Origin: Brassica napus
Taxonomy: Eukaryota; Streptophyta; Magnoliopsida; Brassicales; Brassicaceae
Assembly (NCBI RefSeq): GCF_020379485.1
Contig: NC_063446.1
Span: 22,656,610 to 22,720,609 of the forward strand
Reading direction: 5' to 3'
Length of the DNA: 64,000 nucleotides
The position numbers and the translations under genes were made by a program. The notes beneath the pieces are model-generated. The model was not told the DNA's origin, searched no databases, and saw only the letters and a program-made list of their open reading frames with translations. Within the stretch, counting starts at the first letter, position 1, and every line of letters begins with the position of its first letter. Below are positions 40,073 to 52,057 of this stretch, piece by piece.

Positions 40073-42706
40073 TTATTGGCAATAAATTGCCTGATCGATG
40101 TGTGGAGGAATTTGCTTGATCTCCGTTCCAAGCTCTTGCTCAATCCGGTAGCTACAAATATGTATGACTAAGGTTAAACAATGTCGTAGCCAACATGAGC
40201 AAAACCCAGTTAAGAGAGAAAGACTTACAGGTTAAAGCGGTCCTCATAGGTGATAAGATTCACAGCTAAACCAAGATGGCCAAACCTTCCTGATCGACCA
40301 ACCTGAACAGCAACCGGGTATCATAATCAGATGATCATCAATCAATATGTAGAAACCTAGTACAATGTAGATAGACATCTGAGCTTACCCTGTGAAGATA
40401 CGTTTCTGCATTCTTTGGGAAATCAAAGTTTATCACCACATTGACTGCTTGAATGTCAATCCCACGTGTGAACAGGTCTGTAGCAACAATCATTAAATCA
40501 TTAATTATTTATCTGAAGAGCTTCGCTAATTTCATTCAAGTCAAAATAACAAAACCAGTGTCACTTGGTCCCCTAAGGCCTTGGCTAAAGCCAATATTGA
40601 ATTCTAGGAACTAGATAAGAGAGCATTTTATTCAACGTGCTCTTGCAATAACAAAATAATAGCATTTAGGCATACCAGTACACACAAGATTCCGGCATGC
40701 ACCATTGCGGAAGTCATGGAACACTCTGTTTCGGTGGTCTTGAAGCATCTTTGCATGTATGTAAAAGCAAGAATACCCAAGCTCCGTAATTTTCTTAGCT
40801 AAGAGCTCCACACGGTTCACGGAGTTGCAGAATATGATCGATTGGTTAATTTGCAGCTGCAGAAGAAGTTGAGAGTGAATGCCAGCAAAAAAGAAAAGGA
40901 AACAAAACAATCAATACTTGAGTTCAGATCTAACCTTGGAGAATAGTGTATTCAGGCAATGAATCTTCTGTCGTTCTTCAACAAAAGCATAGAATTGGGT
41001 AATACCCTTGAGCGTAAGTTCATCCATGAGATTAATGATGTAAGGATTCGTCAAAAATCGATCCTTAAAATACTTGACAGTGACAGGAAACGTGGCTGAG
41101 AACATCAAAATCTGGCGATTTTGGGGAAGAAAGCTGATCAAATGTTCCACCGAAGGTTGGAACTCTTGAGATAAAAGCTTATCAGCCTGAAGAAAACATC
41201 CAAATTAGATTAGGGGAAACCATCATAGTATTGCTATAGCTTGCAAAGATTGAAAAAAAAAAAATACTAGACAGAGAAGAACAAGTAAGCATCCACCATT
41301 TACCTCATCCATAGCGAGCACAGAACAATCTTTCAAAACACAAACCCCCTTCTTGGTGAGATCCAAAACTCTTCCAGGAGTTCCTACGAGTAAATGGACA
41401 GGCTGATACAAACGCATGATATCATCTTTCAGACTGGTGCCTCCAGTTGTCACCATGACTTGAATCTTCAAATGCTTCCCCAGCTCCTTACACACCTGTG
41501 ATGTCTGAAGGGCTAACTCTCGAGTTGGAACAATGATCACAGCTGTAAAGAAAAGACAGGCAGCAGCGAATTAGAAAGAAAACAGTTGATCAATTGCTGA
41601 TAAATACTAAAATTTCAAACTCATACATACATCGCATCCAACCACATGAAAGAATCAAATGATAGTTACCTTGAATAACGTTGTTATCTTGGTCAATTTT
41701 TTCCAAGACAGGGATACAAAAGGCGGCAGTCTTGCCAGTGCCGTTCTTAGCTCGGGCAAGGATATCTCTACCAGTCAAGGCGATAGGAATACTCTCTTCC
41801 TGAATAGGAGAAGGTCTTTCAAAACCCTTCTCGTAGATTCCCATTAGAAGCTCTCGTTTCAGAAAATAGTCTTCAAACTCGTTTCCCTTAGTGGCTGTCA
41901 CATCCTAAAAATGATATAACAAGTGCAAAGAAAAAAATCAAACCGAGTAACTATCAAGAAGTTTTGGATAGACAAAGAAAAGAAGAGTTTTTTTTAAGCC
42001 AAGGTAGAAAAAAATCATGAACAAAAATGGGTTTATGTAATAAGCAATTAAATAAGCAAAACATATTTCTGCAGAAGACCAGAGCATCTGAGACAGCTAA
42101 AACAATCAGTCTATATAGACTATATATAATATAGGCTTCCTTTAGGTGCAAGGAAAAGGCAAAAAACAAAAGAGAAATCCTAAACGATTTATTTTCTTCG
42201 AGACAATGAAGGTTACCTCAGTTCTGTAGCGAGTATCAGGCGCAGGTAGTTTTAGCCTCGCTTTCCAGTCTTCCGAACTAAAAGAGCAAAGAATAAAAAA
42301 AAAAAGAGGATTAAAAGCTTGATAAGCACAAAAATGAAACCAATACTACACAGCTCAGTGACACTGTGAGAAGTAGACAGAGAGATAAAAATTGACATAA
42401 AGAAAGAAGTAGTAACTTTGTGTCGGAGAGAACAGTTTTTTCAACTTCAACGACTGCGTCTCCTCCTCCGTTAGTGTTACCGCTAGAGATCTGGGGTCTA
42501 GGAAGCCATTGCTGCTGCTGTTGGTATTGACGAGGCTGAGACGTGGCTTGCTGAAACTGCTGCTGTTGGTGGGAGTAACCGCCTCGCTGAACGTACTGCG
42601 GCTGCTGATAGCCCGGCCGGGACTGGAAGTTAGGGTTAGGGTTAATGGCACCACGGCCAGCGCCAATCCCCCTTCCTCCTCCTCGGTTGTTGTTGTTCAT
42701 CATCAC
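40073..42706 (-). CDS. RH8: DEAD-box RNA helicase RH8 (DHH1/DDX6 family)
   Basis: Nine exons on the minus strand: 42706-42417, 42277-42217, 41904-41670, 41542-41304, 41186-40935, 40856-40676, 40477-40389, 40302-40229, 40151-40073. Product 499 residues. The N-terminus (first about 95) is rich in Asn, Gly and Gln. Helicase motifs: Q motif GFERPSPIQ (ending 152), motif I AKNGTGKT (169-176), [16 protein letters not shown] (274-277, split across an exon junction), SAT (305-307), IIFCNS, TRGID, and HRVGRSGR (448-455). The C-terminus ends DQAIYCQ as in the DHH1/DDX6 clade. These helicases act in cytoplasmic P-bodies in decapping and translational repression. All motifs are intact. The next gene in Arabidopsis, FRIGIDA, is not found beside it here. 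Confidence 0.96.
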
Positions 42707-42857
42707 AACCTTCCTTTACTCGATCTCTAAAACGCTAACTCTGTCTAGGGATGGATCTGTACAGCAATTAAACAAAGAGCTTCTAGGGTTTCCTATGGTA
42801 ACACAAAACCTAGGGCAGTGCCGATATATTGACAAAATCGCGTTTGAATTACAAATA

Positions 42858-42882
42858 AGAAGAAGAAGAAGAAGAAGAAGAA
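42858..42882. repeat. (AAG)n microsatellite in RH8 leader
   Basis: Eight or so AAG units on the plus strand about 150 bases upstream of the RH8 ATG, giving CTT repeats in the RH8 sense. CTT/GA-rich leaders are common in plant housekeeping genes. Confidence 0.85.
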
Positions 42883-43469
42883 GCTCTTGCGGATATACCT
42901 AGACCGCAAAATCGGATAACAGATCTGGAAAATATAAAAAAAAAAACTCAGCGAGATTCGGGGATTTGATAATTAGTTAAGAATTTTCGAAAAAGGTCCA
43001 CGCGAGGAACGATAGAGAGAGAGAGAGAGAGAGCTACGAATCAAAGGGGTCTGGCTTGAGAGGCGAGACAGGCGAGAGAGGCACAGGAAGACAAATCTCT
43101 GTCCGTAAATAATTTATAGTTATAATAATGTTTTTTGTGGTTTCCTTGGGCATACGGCTAGGGCTGGTGGGAGACACGGAGAGGAGAGCTTCACAACCCG
43201 GCCTTTGGGCTTATATTATGCAAAGACTCTTTTTTTTTTTTTGTATGTTTCGATATGCCTTCCTTGTGTGTAGGCGTTCCTGAATCGTACAAGGCAAACA
43301 TTGTGTTGTTTTGAAGATCCAATGCGTTGACTTGTTTTACCCGTTCCAGTTATATACACGTGAACATCCTGCTGTTTGAATTCTGTTTTTCTTGGGTGAT
43401 TAATAGACGTGAAATACTTTGGAAATTACAAGAAAAATTACCGAAAAACAAGACATCAGTTGGTTGGAA

Positions 43470-43560
43470 GCACAGTAGCCTAGTGATTAAAAGTTTATTG
43501 GTTTCTACAACAAAGTCTAGGGTTCGAATCTCATACAATGCAATTTTTTACAGATTATAG
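43470..43560 (+). mobile_element. tRNA-derived SINE-like fragment
   Basis: An A-box-like TAGCCTAGTGATTAA and, about 38 bases on, a B-box GGGTTCGAATC, spaced as in a RNA polymerase III tRNA-type promoter. No tRNA cloverleaf forms. This is the head of a Brassicaceae SINE; the 3' end and target duplication were not found, so the boundaries are approximate. Confidence 0.5.
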
Positions 43561-44042
43561 GATGCAAAATCTTATCGGAGGTTCCAAAGTATTTATAGAA
43601 GTAAGTAAGGATTATATAATGATGTAATTGTTACTGTCATTAAAGAAAAAAACAAGACGTTAGTGAGTGCCAAGGTGAGGCTAAAGCCGTAATAACACCC
43701 TGAGTATTCTTTTCAGGTCAGTTTCAGAATCTCGTTTCATTTGATTCACCCCCTCTTCACTTGACAAGTTATGTCGTCTTCGTTCTTTTGCGATCCTTGT
43801 CATTTCTCTAAAGGTGAGTCGATCTATGGTCACCAGTATTCTGGAAATGATGCTATTTGAATACTCAATTCGAACATTCTGTTATCAAAGCCGATTCTAG
43901 TTAGTTGTTAGGCGGGCTAGGGTTTGCTTGAGATCATTTCGGTTTTTTTAATGTCCATTCTGATGGATCTGGTCATCTTCGTTATCGAGTTAGGAAAAGG
44001 AATCTGTATTAAGTGGACTGATCTCGAATCTAAGTAAAAAAA

Positions 44043-45958
44043 ATGGGAGGAGCTGGAGGAGGAGGAGCAGAAGGAGGCGATTTCAGAGCCAAAGTATGGA
44101 GCATGTCTGGTGGGCCTTACTGTAGGCCCAAGCACTGGCGTCGCAACACCGCCTTTGCAATGCTCGGCGTCTTTCTTGTCTGCATCCCCATTGCCATGAA
44201 GTCTGCCGAGCTCGAGGTATTCATTCTTCTTCACTTCTTTGGTCCCTACAATTAGAGATTAGAAAAGAACAATAAGAGAATCACAAATGCTACGGATAAC
44301 ATATCTACTCACCGAGTATAACTTTGTTGGTCTGTTATCATATGTAGATAATTTTGTTTTCGCTTTCAGTGTCTAGCATTATTTAGGGTATTGAATATCT
44401 TTGATAAACATGTGTATCTTATCAGTAGAGACTCTATGCTGTCTACGTCCTGCAGTTTTGGATGTTACAGTCTGTGTGAATCTATTGTAGCAGATAGCTT
44501 TGGTTTATATATATATATATATATTTCACAAGCAGGCAGTCCTCATGAAGAGAAGAACATTTTAATATGTGTTGAAGTTTAAAATTTAACAACCTTCTCC
44601 TACCTAGTTCCATTTTTTTAGTTTCATTAATAATTCCCTTCCCCTACCTTATTTCATTTTATTCTTTGTTATTTGCCAATGATTCATCTGTAGGGTATTC
44701 GCTAATGGTAGCCTACTTTTGATAATGTCGTGTGACCTGAACTTGATTTGCACCCATTTAAACTCTGTTTCTCATTGCCATGTAGGGGTGGGCGTTCGGG
44801 TACCCATTCGGATTCGGTTTGGACCTATTTGGGTTTCGGGCTTTCGGGGTTAAAGATTTCAGCCCAATTCGAGTATTTCTAAATTTCAGTTCGGATCTTT
44901 GCGGGTTCGGTTCGGACCTATTTGGGTTTCGGGCTTTCGGGGTTAAAGATTTCAGCCCAATTCGAGTATTTCTAAATTTCGGTTCGGATCTTTGCGGGTT
45001 CGGTTCGGATAACCCATTTAAATTATCTTTAGAATTTTAAAATTCATTATATATTTTAAATTGCTCAAAATCTATAAACAAAATAATATATTAAATATAA
45101 ATTTGAATAACATATGTCAAAATACCTAAATTTAACATATAAATTGGTTCGGTTTGAATATTTGGATAGAGAATAAATAAATATTTAAAGTATTTTTGGT
45201 ATTTTGAGTATATTTAACTATTTTAGGCATTTACTTTTGATCAGTGACAAAAAACATTTACTTTTGATTATTTATATATATTTTCAAGTATTTTGGATAA
45301 CTTAAAAGTATCAATTATATTTTAGATATTTTTAATATACATTAAATAAAAATAATAATTAATATATTGGTTTATAAATCTATTTCAGATACATTCGGGT
45401 ACTCAAAATATTTCGGTTCGGATCGGGTTCGGTTTCGGTTCTTTAAATATCAAAATTTTAAACCCGTTCGGATATTTCATCAATTTCGGTTCGGATTTGG
45501 TACAACTTTTTCGGATCGGGTTCGGTTCGGTTCTTCGGATCCGGATTTTTTGCCAGCCCTAGCCATGTTACTTAACGTTTTGTGTTTGTGTAGCAGTCTT
45601 AGAGATTTAGTTGATTCTTTTGCCCTAGTTCGACCATGGGATATAATTTTCTGAAGCTCATGTACATTAAATATGGTTGAAAGAGTGGCTTGGGTACTAC
45701 TTTCTAGTATGGACTAACAGTTCTTTTTATTTTTTTGAATGCCTAATACTTAACTCTTGTCACAAGAACCCAGTCCTTAACTGTATTATCTCCATACTAC
45801 TCTATCGTTTGCACTTTCTTGTTTCATGATCAAAATTTGAGGGAAAGATTTGTATTTTGATATTTCAGCAAAGGTCACATATGCCGGTACGCCCAATTCC
45901 TTCACAGATATGGTGCAAGAACTTTGAAACCAAAGACGATTACGAAAAAGAGCATTAA
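44043..45958 (+). CDS. Small mitochondrial complex I accessory subunit
   Basis: Two exons, 44043-44216 and 45869-45958, encode 87 residues. A glycine-rich N-terminus is followed by one hydrophobic segment (about 41-53, AFAMLGVFLVCIP) and a charged tail ending DDYEKEH. It matches what I recall of Arabidopsis At4g00585, a protein found in plant NADH dehydrogenase preparations; the short single-span layout resembles NDUFB1-type subunits, but that equation is tentative. It would sit in the inner mitochondrial membrane arm. The single 1,652-base intron is enlarged by a 777-base hAT-like MITE. Frame is intact across the junction GAG-CAA. Confidence 0.82.
44784..45560 (+). mobile_element. hAT-like MITE in complex I gene intron
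   Basis: 777 bases inside the intron. The left end AGGGGTGGGC pairs with the right-end complement AGGGCTGGC. Flanking octamers TGCCATGT (44776-44783) and AGCCATGT (45561-45568) agree at 7 of 8 positions. The ends are rich in TTCGG/GGTTCGG motifs, the centre AT-rich. It contains a 93-base tandem duplication. Open frames at 44819-45040 are artefacts of that repeat. Confidence 0.75.
44814..45000 (+). repeat. 93-base tandem duplication inside MITE
   Basis: Two nearly identical adjacent copies; the motif GGACCTATTTGGGTTTCGGG occurs at 44821 and 44914. Only one or two substitutions separate the copies, so the duplication is recent relative to the element. Confidence 0.9.
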
Positions 45959-47427
45959 AGAGCGTTTTGCTTGCTTTGGAGAGACAACTCTTTTGCTTGG
46001 TCTCTTATTTTGCAGACAATGTGAGTATGAAAATACATCTGTCTTTCATCTTCACAGTATTGTGACCAGAATAATTTGTCTCTGCCTGTGCCATGTAGAG
46101 AACACATGGAGGAATCATCCCAAATTTAAGAAATCTCATGTTATTCCAAAATCCAGTTGATTAATATTATATCTGGGCCGGTTTTATCTAAGGTAGAATC
46201 CATCTAAAACATTATTGTGCGTTTTTACTTTGACCGACATTCGAAAGAATCTGCTGCATATAAAGAAAAGAAAAGTAAGTGACTGAGTTGATGATTATAC
46301 CAAAATGCCGAATAGGTAGCTAGAGTTTGCATTTGATGTTCAATGTATATCTTTATTTATTCTTCTTAATATTCTTTTTTTAGCATTTTATTCTAAGGAG
46401 ACCAATGTTTTAAGGTCTTAAAAAAAAAAGAAACAATACATATTTGATCAATTCAAGACAGACAGAGAAATAATAATGTAAAATGTAGTATACGACTGCA
46501 CATTTTTTTTCTGCTACGTATATATGAATTTAAAAATCAAGATCACTCATACTTTTTTATTGTGATGTACATATATATGGAAGTTGTGGAACACAAAAAA
46601 GCTGTTAAATTATCTTTGTAGATTCATACCAAAGTAATTGAAGAGTTGGAGACAAAAGACACTTTATTTAGACATGGACGGTAGATAAAAATGGAAGGAG
46701 AAGAAGCAGTGGTTGAGAGTTAAAAAGCTGACGTTTTCCAGTCGCCGCCACAGCGAATATTAAAAGATGGTTTTCTCTTAAAATGCTCGAATCTCTCAAT
46801 TTAATTATTTCATTTTCTAATTTTCTTTAATTTAGTTTATTTAAGGAAGGCGTAAATAATATTTTGACCAGAGGGCACACACGCATGGGTAAAGCGGGAA
46901 TAAGTCGTCAACACGAAAAACACATGTCAATGATCTAACGGTGAGCTTGTCAGGGAAAAAAAAAGACTCTGAACCATCCACTGAGACGATATATTGACAT
47001 TTCCATATATAACCTTCTTGCCCGTTCTCTTTCGGGTAACTTGGGTTTGTTTCCCTTTCATGTTTTGTTATTTTTTTTACCAATTGTTTTTTGTCCTTCG
47101 AAAGTTCGATTTTTTTTATAAAATTGGACAAAATAAAAGACATTATTTTTGCACAAAAAAAAGACTTATTATTTATTTGTGTTGAGACCCTTACTCTCTT
47201 AGAAATAACAGGAGCAGTCCTCAGGCTGCTTCGTCTTCTTGTACTCTCTCTCATGCTCAAAGCTGCAGGAACATTCTTATCACACTGCAAGAGATCAAAG
47301 CTTAAACCTTGCGTTATAAGTTTTGTCAGAGTTTTTCAATCTCTCTCTCTCTCTCTCTCCATAGCATTTCTGTGTTGAACTTGTGTCATTGAACTGGGGA
47401 TTTGAGTTTGATCGGATCTTGAGAGCG
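45959..47427. other. Spacer upstream of NAD-ME2
   Basis: About 1.5 kb, AT-rich, holding the complex I gene 3' UTR and the NAD-ME2 promoter and leader. A (CT)n tract at about 47339-47360 lies 70 bases before the NAD-ME2 ATG, probably in its leader. The open frames at 46841-47378 overlap on both strands and show no domain. Confidence 0.5.
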
Positions 47428-50400
47428 ATGATGTGGAGGAACATTGCTCGCTTCTCCAAGGCTGCGGCGGCTGCTGGAAGAACCGGCGGATCTCGGAGGT
47501 GCTTGTCGACGGCGATCCCTGGTCCTTGCATAGTCCACAAGCGTGGTTCCGACATCCTTCACGATCCATGGTTTAACAAGGTCATCCCTATTCCTCTCAT
47601 CTTTTAACACGATTCCATTAAAGTCTGTGGACTATTATTATAAACCAACTGTTTTGATTCCATTAAAGTTTGTTTCTTTGTGCAGGACACAGGTTTTCCT
47701 TTGACTGAGAGAGATAGATTGGGGCTAAGAGGCTTGCTTCCTCCTCGTATCATCTCCTTTGAACAGCAATATGACCGTTTCAGTATGTCTCTCTCATTTC
47801 ATCCCGATTATGTGTTTGATTCTGAGACTTCCTTGTATAAACATATTCGCAGTTGAGTCCTTTCGGTCCCTAGAGAGGAACACACTAGGGCAGCCAGACA
47901 ACGTTGTCTCTTTAGCCAAGTGGAGGATTCTCAACAGGTTGCACGACCGTAACGAGACTTTGTACTACCGAGTGAGTTCAAAGCCTCTTCTCTTTTTGAT
48001 ATTGAAATCCGACATCCTTGAGACAGAACTAACCATTGTTGTTCTCTGCAGGTCCTTATTGATAACATCAAAGACTTTGCACCAATCATATACACACCCA
48101 CCGTTGGACTGGTTTGTCAGAACTATTCGGGTTTGTACAGAAGACCCCGAGGAATGTACTTCAGCGCCAAAGACAAAGGAGAGATGATGTCTATGATCTA
48201 TAACTGGCCTGCTCACCAGGTTGATATGATTGTCATCACTGATGGTAGCCGTATCCTTGGCTTAGGTGACCTTGGAGTCCAGGGTATTGGGATTCCTATT
48301 GGCAAGCTCGACATGTACGTGGCTGCTGCAGGAATCAATCCTCAGAGAGTATGTCTGATCTGTTTTTGTTTTGTTTTTCTGTATAAGACACATGTTTCAT
48401 CTCCTTATTATACGCCTGAACTTCTGCAGGTTTTACCAATTATGTTGGATGTGGGAACGAATAATCAAAAGCTCCTACAGAATCCTCTCTGTAAGCTACT
48501 TTTATTCATCTATGGATGTGTTTCCTTTGATAACACACTCATTCGTGTATCTTCTTCATTTTACAGATTTAGGACTCAGACAGCCTAGGTTGGAAGGAGA
48601 CGAGTACCTTGAGATTATTGATGAATTTATGGAAGCTGCATTCACACGCTGGCCTAAGGCCGTCGTACAGGTATATACATATATCTTAGTTTCTACTTTG
48701 GTTTTACCTTTTGATGGAGGGTGAGGCTGAGTTTACATCATAATAGTTCGAAGATTTCCAAGCGAAATGGGCTTTTGAAACTTTGGATAGATATCGAAAA
48801 AAGTTTTGCATGTTCAATGATGATGTCCAGGTATCTTCTCATCATTTCACTTCAGCTGCTTTTACTTTTAAAGCTAATCTTTTTAATAACAAGGTTTGAT
48901 TTCTCAGGGAACAGCTGGTGTTGCTCTCGCTGGACTATTGGGAACTGTAAGAGCCCAAGGTCGGCCTTTGTCCGACTTTGTGAACCAAAAGATTGTTGTG
49001 GTGGGAGCTGGAAGGTACTTGGTTATCCACTTGAAAAGTCCTTTACTAATGTATCTGCAGTAACTTTCATCTCCTCTTTTCCTTATAGTGCGGGGCTCGG
49101 TGTAACGAAGACGGCAGTACAGGCGGTTGCGAGAATGGCAGGCATCAGCTTCGCTGACGCAACGAAAAACTTTTACCTAATAGATAAAGATGTTAGTCTC
49201 TGACATCCCTTACTTGTTGACGTCATCTGGATGGGTCCGGTCCTTCTTGCTTGATAATAAATAATTTAGCTTGTGTAGCTCAGTTCCAGGAGTCCGAGTT
49301 GACTTTGAAACTGTCATAGTATTGTCTCTTTTAGAGCTTGCTTTTGGATGTTGTCTTAAGGTAGACCATCTCCAATGTATTCCCCTATTTTTACCTCTAA
49401 AATAGAGGAACTCTATAATAGAGATGTGTTTTGCTCCAATGTATTTCTCTAAAATAGAGATCTCAAAATATAGAGCAAAATATAGAGGAATGCTATTTTT
49501 TTCCTCTATAAATAGGGGAGAAAATAGCAATCTCTATTTTAGAGGTAGAAATAGAGGTGGATTGGAGTGATTTTGTCTTTAAATGCTATTATAGAGGTAA
49601 AAATAGGGGAGGGTTGGAGACTCTCCTTACCTAGAATAAGTCAAAAAAACATTTAAAAAAGTTATCCATTTGCCATACTAGTTTTGTCTTGGTCAGCATA
49701 TTATTATTTTTTTTTTAAATTGGATTGCCTCATAAGATCTTGAATAATGTGCTTCAGGGTCTTGTCACCACGGAGAGGTCAAAACTTGACCCAGCAGTTG
49801 TACCTTTTGCCAAAAATCCTGCTGAGATACGTGAGGGAGCAAGTATCGTTGAAGTGGTAAAGCTTAAAGCCTTATTGTGTTCTTGACTTGGCCGATTATT
49901 TGACTTCATCTTCTTTTCTCTATAGCTGTCTTTGAAAGTTTTAGACATAATAATATTGTCATGTTTCCTTGTTTACAAATTTTTGTTCAGGTGAAGACAG
50001 TGAGGCCACATGTACTTCTTGGTTTATCTGGAGTTGGTGGCATCTTCAATGAAGAAGTAGGAGAACCTAATTTCAACAAACATACACTTTCATAGTATAT
50101 TAATTAACAGTTTTACTGACTTATAGTGGTTTCAATAATGCAAAGGTTCTAAAGGCAATGCGAGAATCTGATTCATGCAAGCCCGCCATTTTTGCTATGT
50201 CGAATCCCACCTTAAATGGTTTGTGTTTGTCTTTCCAGAGTAATGTAACATTTCCTTGAAAGATCTGTTCTGAACACTTTTTTACTTGTGTGACAGCCGA
50301 GTGCACTGCTGCTGATGCATTTAAGCACGCTGGAGAAAACATAGTCTTTGGAAGTGGAAGCCCATTTGAAAACGTTCAACTTGGTATGTTATTATAGTGA

Positions 50401-51208
50401 GGTTCATTCATGAATTGCTTAAAATCTGAAAAATAAATTTCAAATGATTCATTAAACTTGCAGAGAATGGTAACGTTGGGCATGTGAATCAAGCCAACAA
50501 CATGTACCTATTCCCCGGGTTCGTTTCCTTCTTGAAAACTGCTTCAATTAGTACACATTTTTATCCACAAGTTTAGCTGAAATCAAATGTGGTTATTATG
50601 GTTTACAGGATCGGGTTAGGGACTCTTCTATCTGGTGCGCGTATTGTAACTGATGGAATGTTGCTAGCAGCTGCAGAATGGTAAGAAGATTGCTTTTGGT
50701 TCTCTTCTATCTTATGATATAATGAGGCTCATGTTTATATATATATATATGTTTTGAAAATATAATTCAGCCTTGCGTCCTACATGACTGACGAAGAAGT
50801 CCAAAAAGGCATCCTTTACCCTTCAATCAACAAGTATTATTTCCTCTAATTGCTTCTCATTCTCTCATTCATATATATGCTCTGATTTTATTTAGTCATC
50901 TAAGACGGTTCGGACAAAATGCAGCATCCGACACATAACAGCTGAGGTAGGGGCGGCCGTTCTAAGAGCTGCGGTATCTGATGACATTGTAGAAGGTCAT
51001 GGGGATGTTGGTCCGAGAGATCTCAGTCACATGTCCAAGGTATCAAAACAATTGAGATTTTTGTAATGTATCAAGCATGACACTGATGTAATAGTAGAAG
51101 TCTGAATTTAAATGCATCTGTGTTTTGGATCAACAGGAGGAGACAGTGGATTACATCACACGGAACATGTGGTTCCCAATTTACAGCCCTCTCGTGCACG
51201 AGAAATAG
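47428..51208 (+). CDS. NAD-ME2: Mitochondrial NAD-dependent malic enzyme 2
   Basis: Eighteen exons: 47428-47580, 47686-47782, 47853-47971, 48052-48348, 48430-48490, 48567-48670, 48747-48830, 48908-49014, 49089-49191, 49758-49856, 49991-50056, 50146-50218, 50297-50383, 50464-50518, 50609-50680, 50771-50833, 50925-51039, 51137-51208. Product 608 residues (Arabidopsis NAD-ME2 about 607). It converts malate and NAD to pyruvate, CO2 and NADH in the mitochondrial matrix, as NAD-ME1/NAD-ME2 hetero- or homodimers. The N-terminus is an Arg/Ala/Ser-rich presequence (MMWRNIARFSKAAAAAG). Malic motifs: FAPIIYTPTVGLVCQNYSG, the metal-site region MFNDDVQGTAG, and the NAD-binding GAGSAG (338-343). The intron after exon 9 carries a MITE. 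No disabling change was seen. Confidence 0.96.
49359..49626 (+). mobile_element. Tourist/Harbinger-like MITE in NAD-ME2 intron 9
   Basis: 268 bases flanked by TTA at both sides (49356-49358, 49627-49629). Inverted ends share CTCCAA and then CCCCTATTTTTACCTCTA. The interior is a string of short palindromic words (TATAGAGG, CCTCTAT) that would fold into a long hairpin. The TTA duplication fits PIF/Harbinger (Tourist). It enlarges intron 9 to 566 bases but leaves the splice sites clear. Confidence 0.7.
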
Positions 51209-51828
51209 ACTCTTTGAACTCTCTCTCTCAGCTTTCATGGAAATGCCAAAAGACCCCCAACAAAAAGAAACCATCTTCTTGTTTTCGATCAACAACAACA
51301 TTCTTTCCCTTCCTATTTTCTCGAGTATGTTTTAAAAAAAACAATGATGGTAACGTTTTAAAGCAATGCTAAAAGACGGCCTTAACAACAAGAGCAGGAA
51401 GGGTAGTTCTAGGTCACCTGTCCCTTGTCACTTTTTTTCATTTTCTTGATGATTATGTGGGAATGATTATATATATACAATTTTCTTCTTAATCCATTGG
51501 ATCGGACGGAGTGATCTTGACATATTAAAGTTATTTTACTGAATAATGAAGAGAAGGTTAGATATATTTAAATGAAGAGAAAACATTGGAGAAGATGAAA
51601 GTGGTGATTGTGGGAGATATTAGTTACTTATGACAGGTACATACATGTAACAAGTTCAATAATATGTGCCTGTCTCTGAAGCAATCCATCTTTGAACAAT
51701 CTGCCAATGCAAATTGAAGATGTAGCTAGGATAATTTTGTGATTTCTTTTCAAAAAGGGGTGTTAGTCACCACCCTATTATCTGACCTTTTTTCCAGTAA
51801 CTAGTCTTTAATCTGTATAGCACTTAAA

Positions 51829-51862
<34 letters not shown>

Positions 51863-52057
51863 GATTCGTAGCAAAGATCAACATTCAATTCAAACGCAGA
51901 GAATCCATTAAAGAGTCACTGCTTAATGTACACAGCCAAAAATATGAATCTAGAATAACATATTTTTAACAAATCAGCAGCACATAATATATAACTCTTT
52001 AAGAAAATACAATGGATAGAAAGTCTAAAAAGATAGAGAGAGAGAGAGAGAGAGAGG
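51209..52057. other. Spacer between NAD-ME2 and small minus-strand gene
   Basis: About 850 bases between convergent genes. It holds both 3' UTRs, an A run followed by a TA repeat at 51832-51861, and a (GA)n tract at 52036-52056 directly past the stop of the minus-strand gene. No gene was seen. Confidence 0.55.

Larger units (their letters stand above)
42707..44042. other. Divergent region between RH8 and complex I gene
   Basis: About 1.3 kb. The RH8 leader side carries an (AAG)n run at about 42858-42882, a telo-box-like AAACCCTAG on the RH8 strand near 42783, and a (GA)n tract at about 43014-43032. A SINE-like piece lies at 43470-43560. No FRIGIDA-like coding sequence was seen in this interval. 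Confidence 0.55.

Noticed and set aside
42625..42645. Telomere-like repeat (two AACCCTAA-type units).
   Set aside because: It is coding sequence of RH8 exon 1 (Asn-Pro-Asn-Pro), so a chance telobox-like match is the simpler reading.
44819..45040. Repeated 73-codon ORF with duplicated peptide blocks.
   Set aside because: It is produced by the 93-base duplication inside the MITE, not by a gene.
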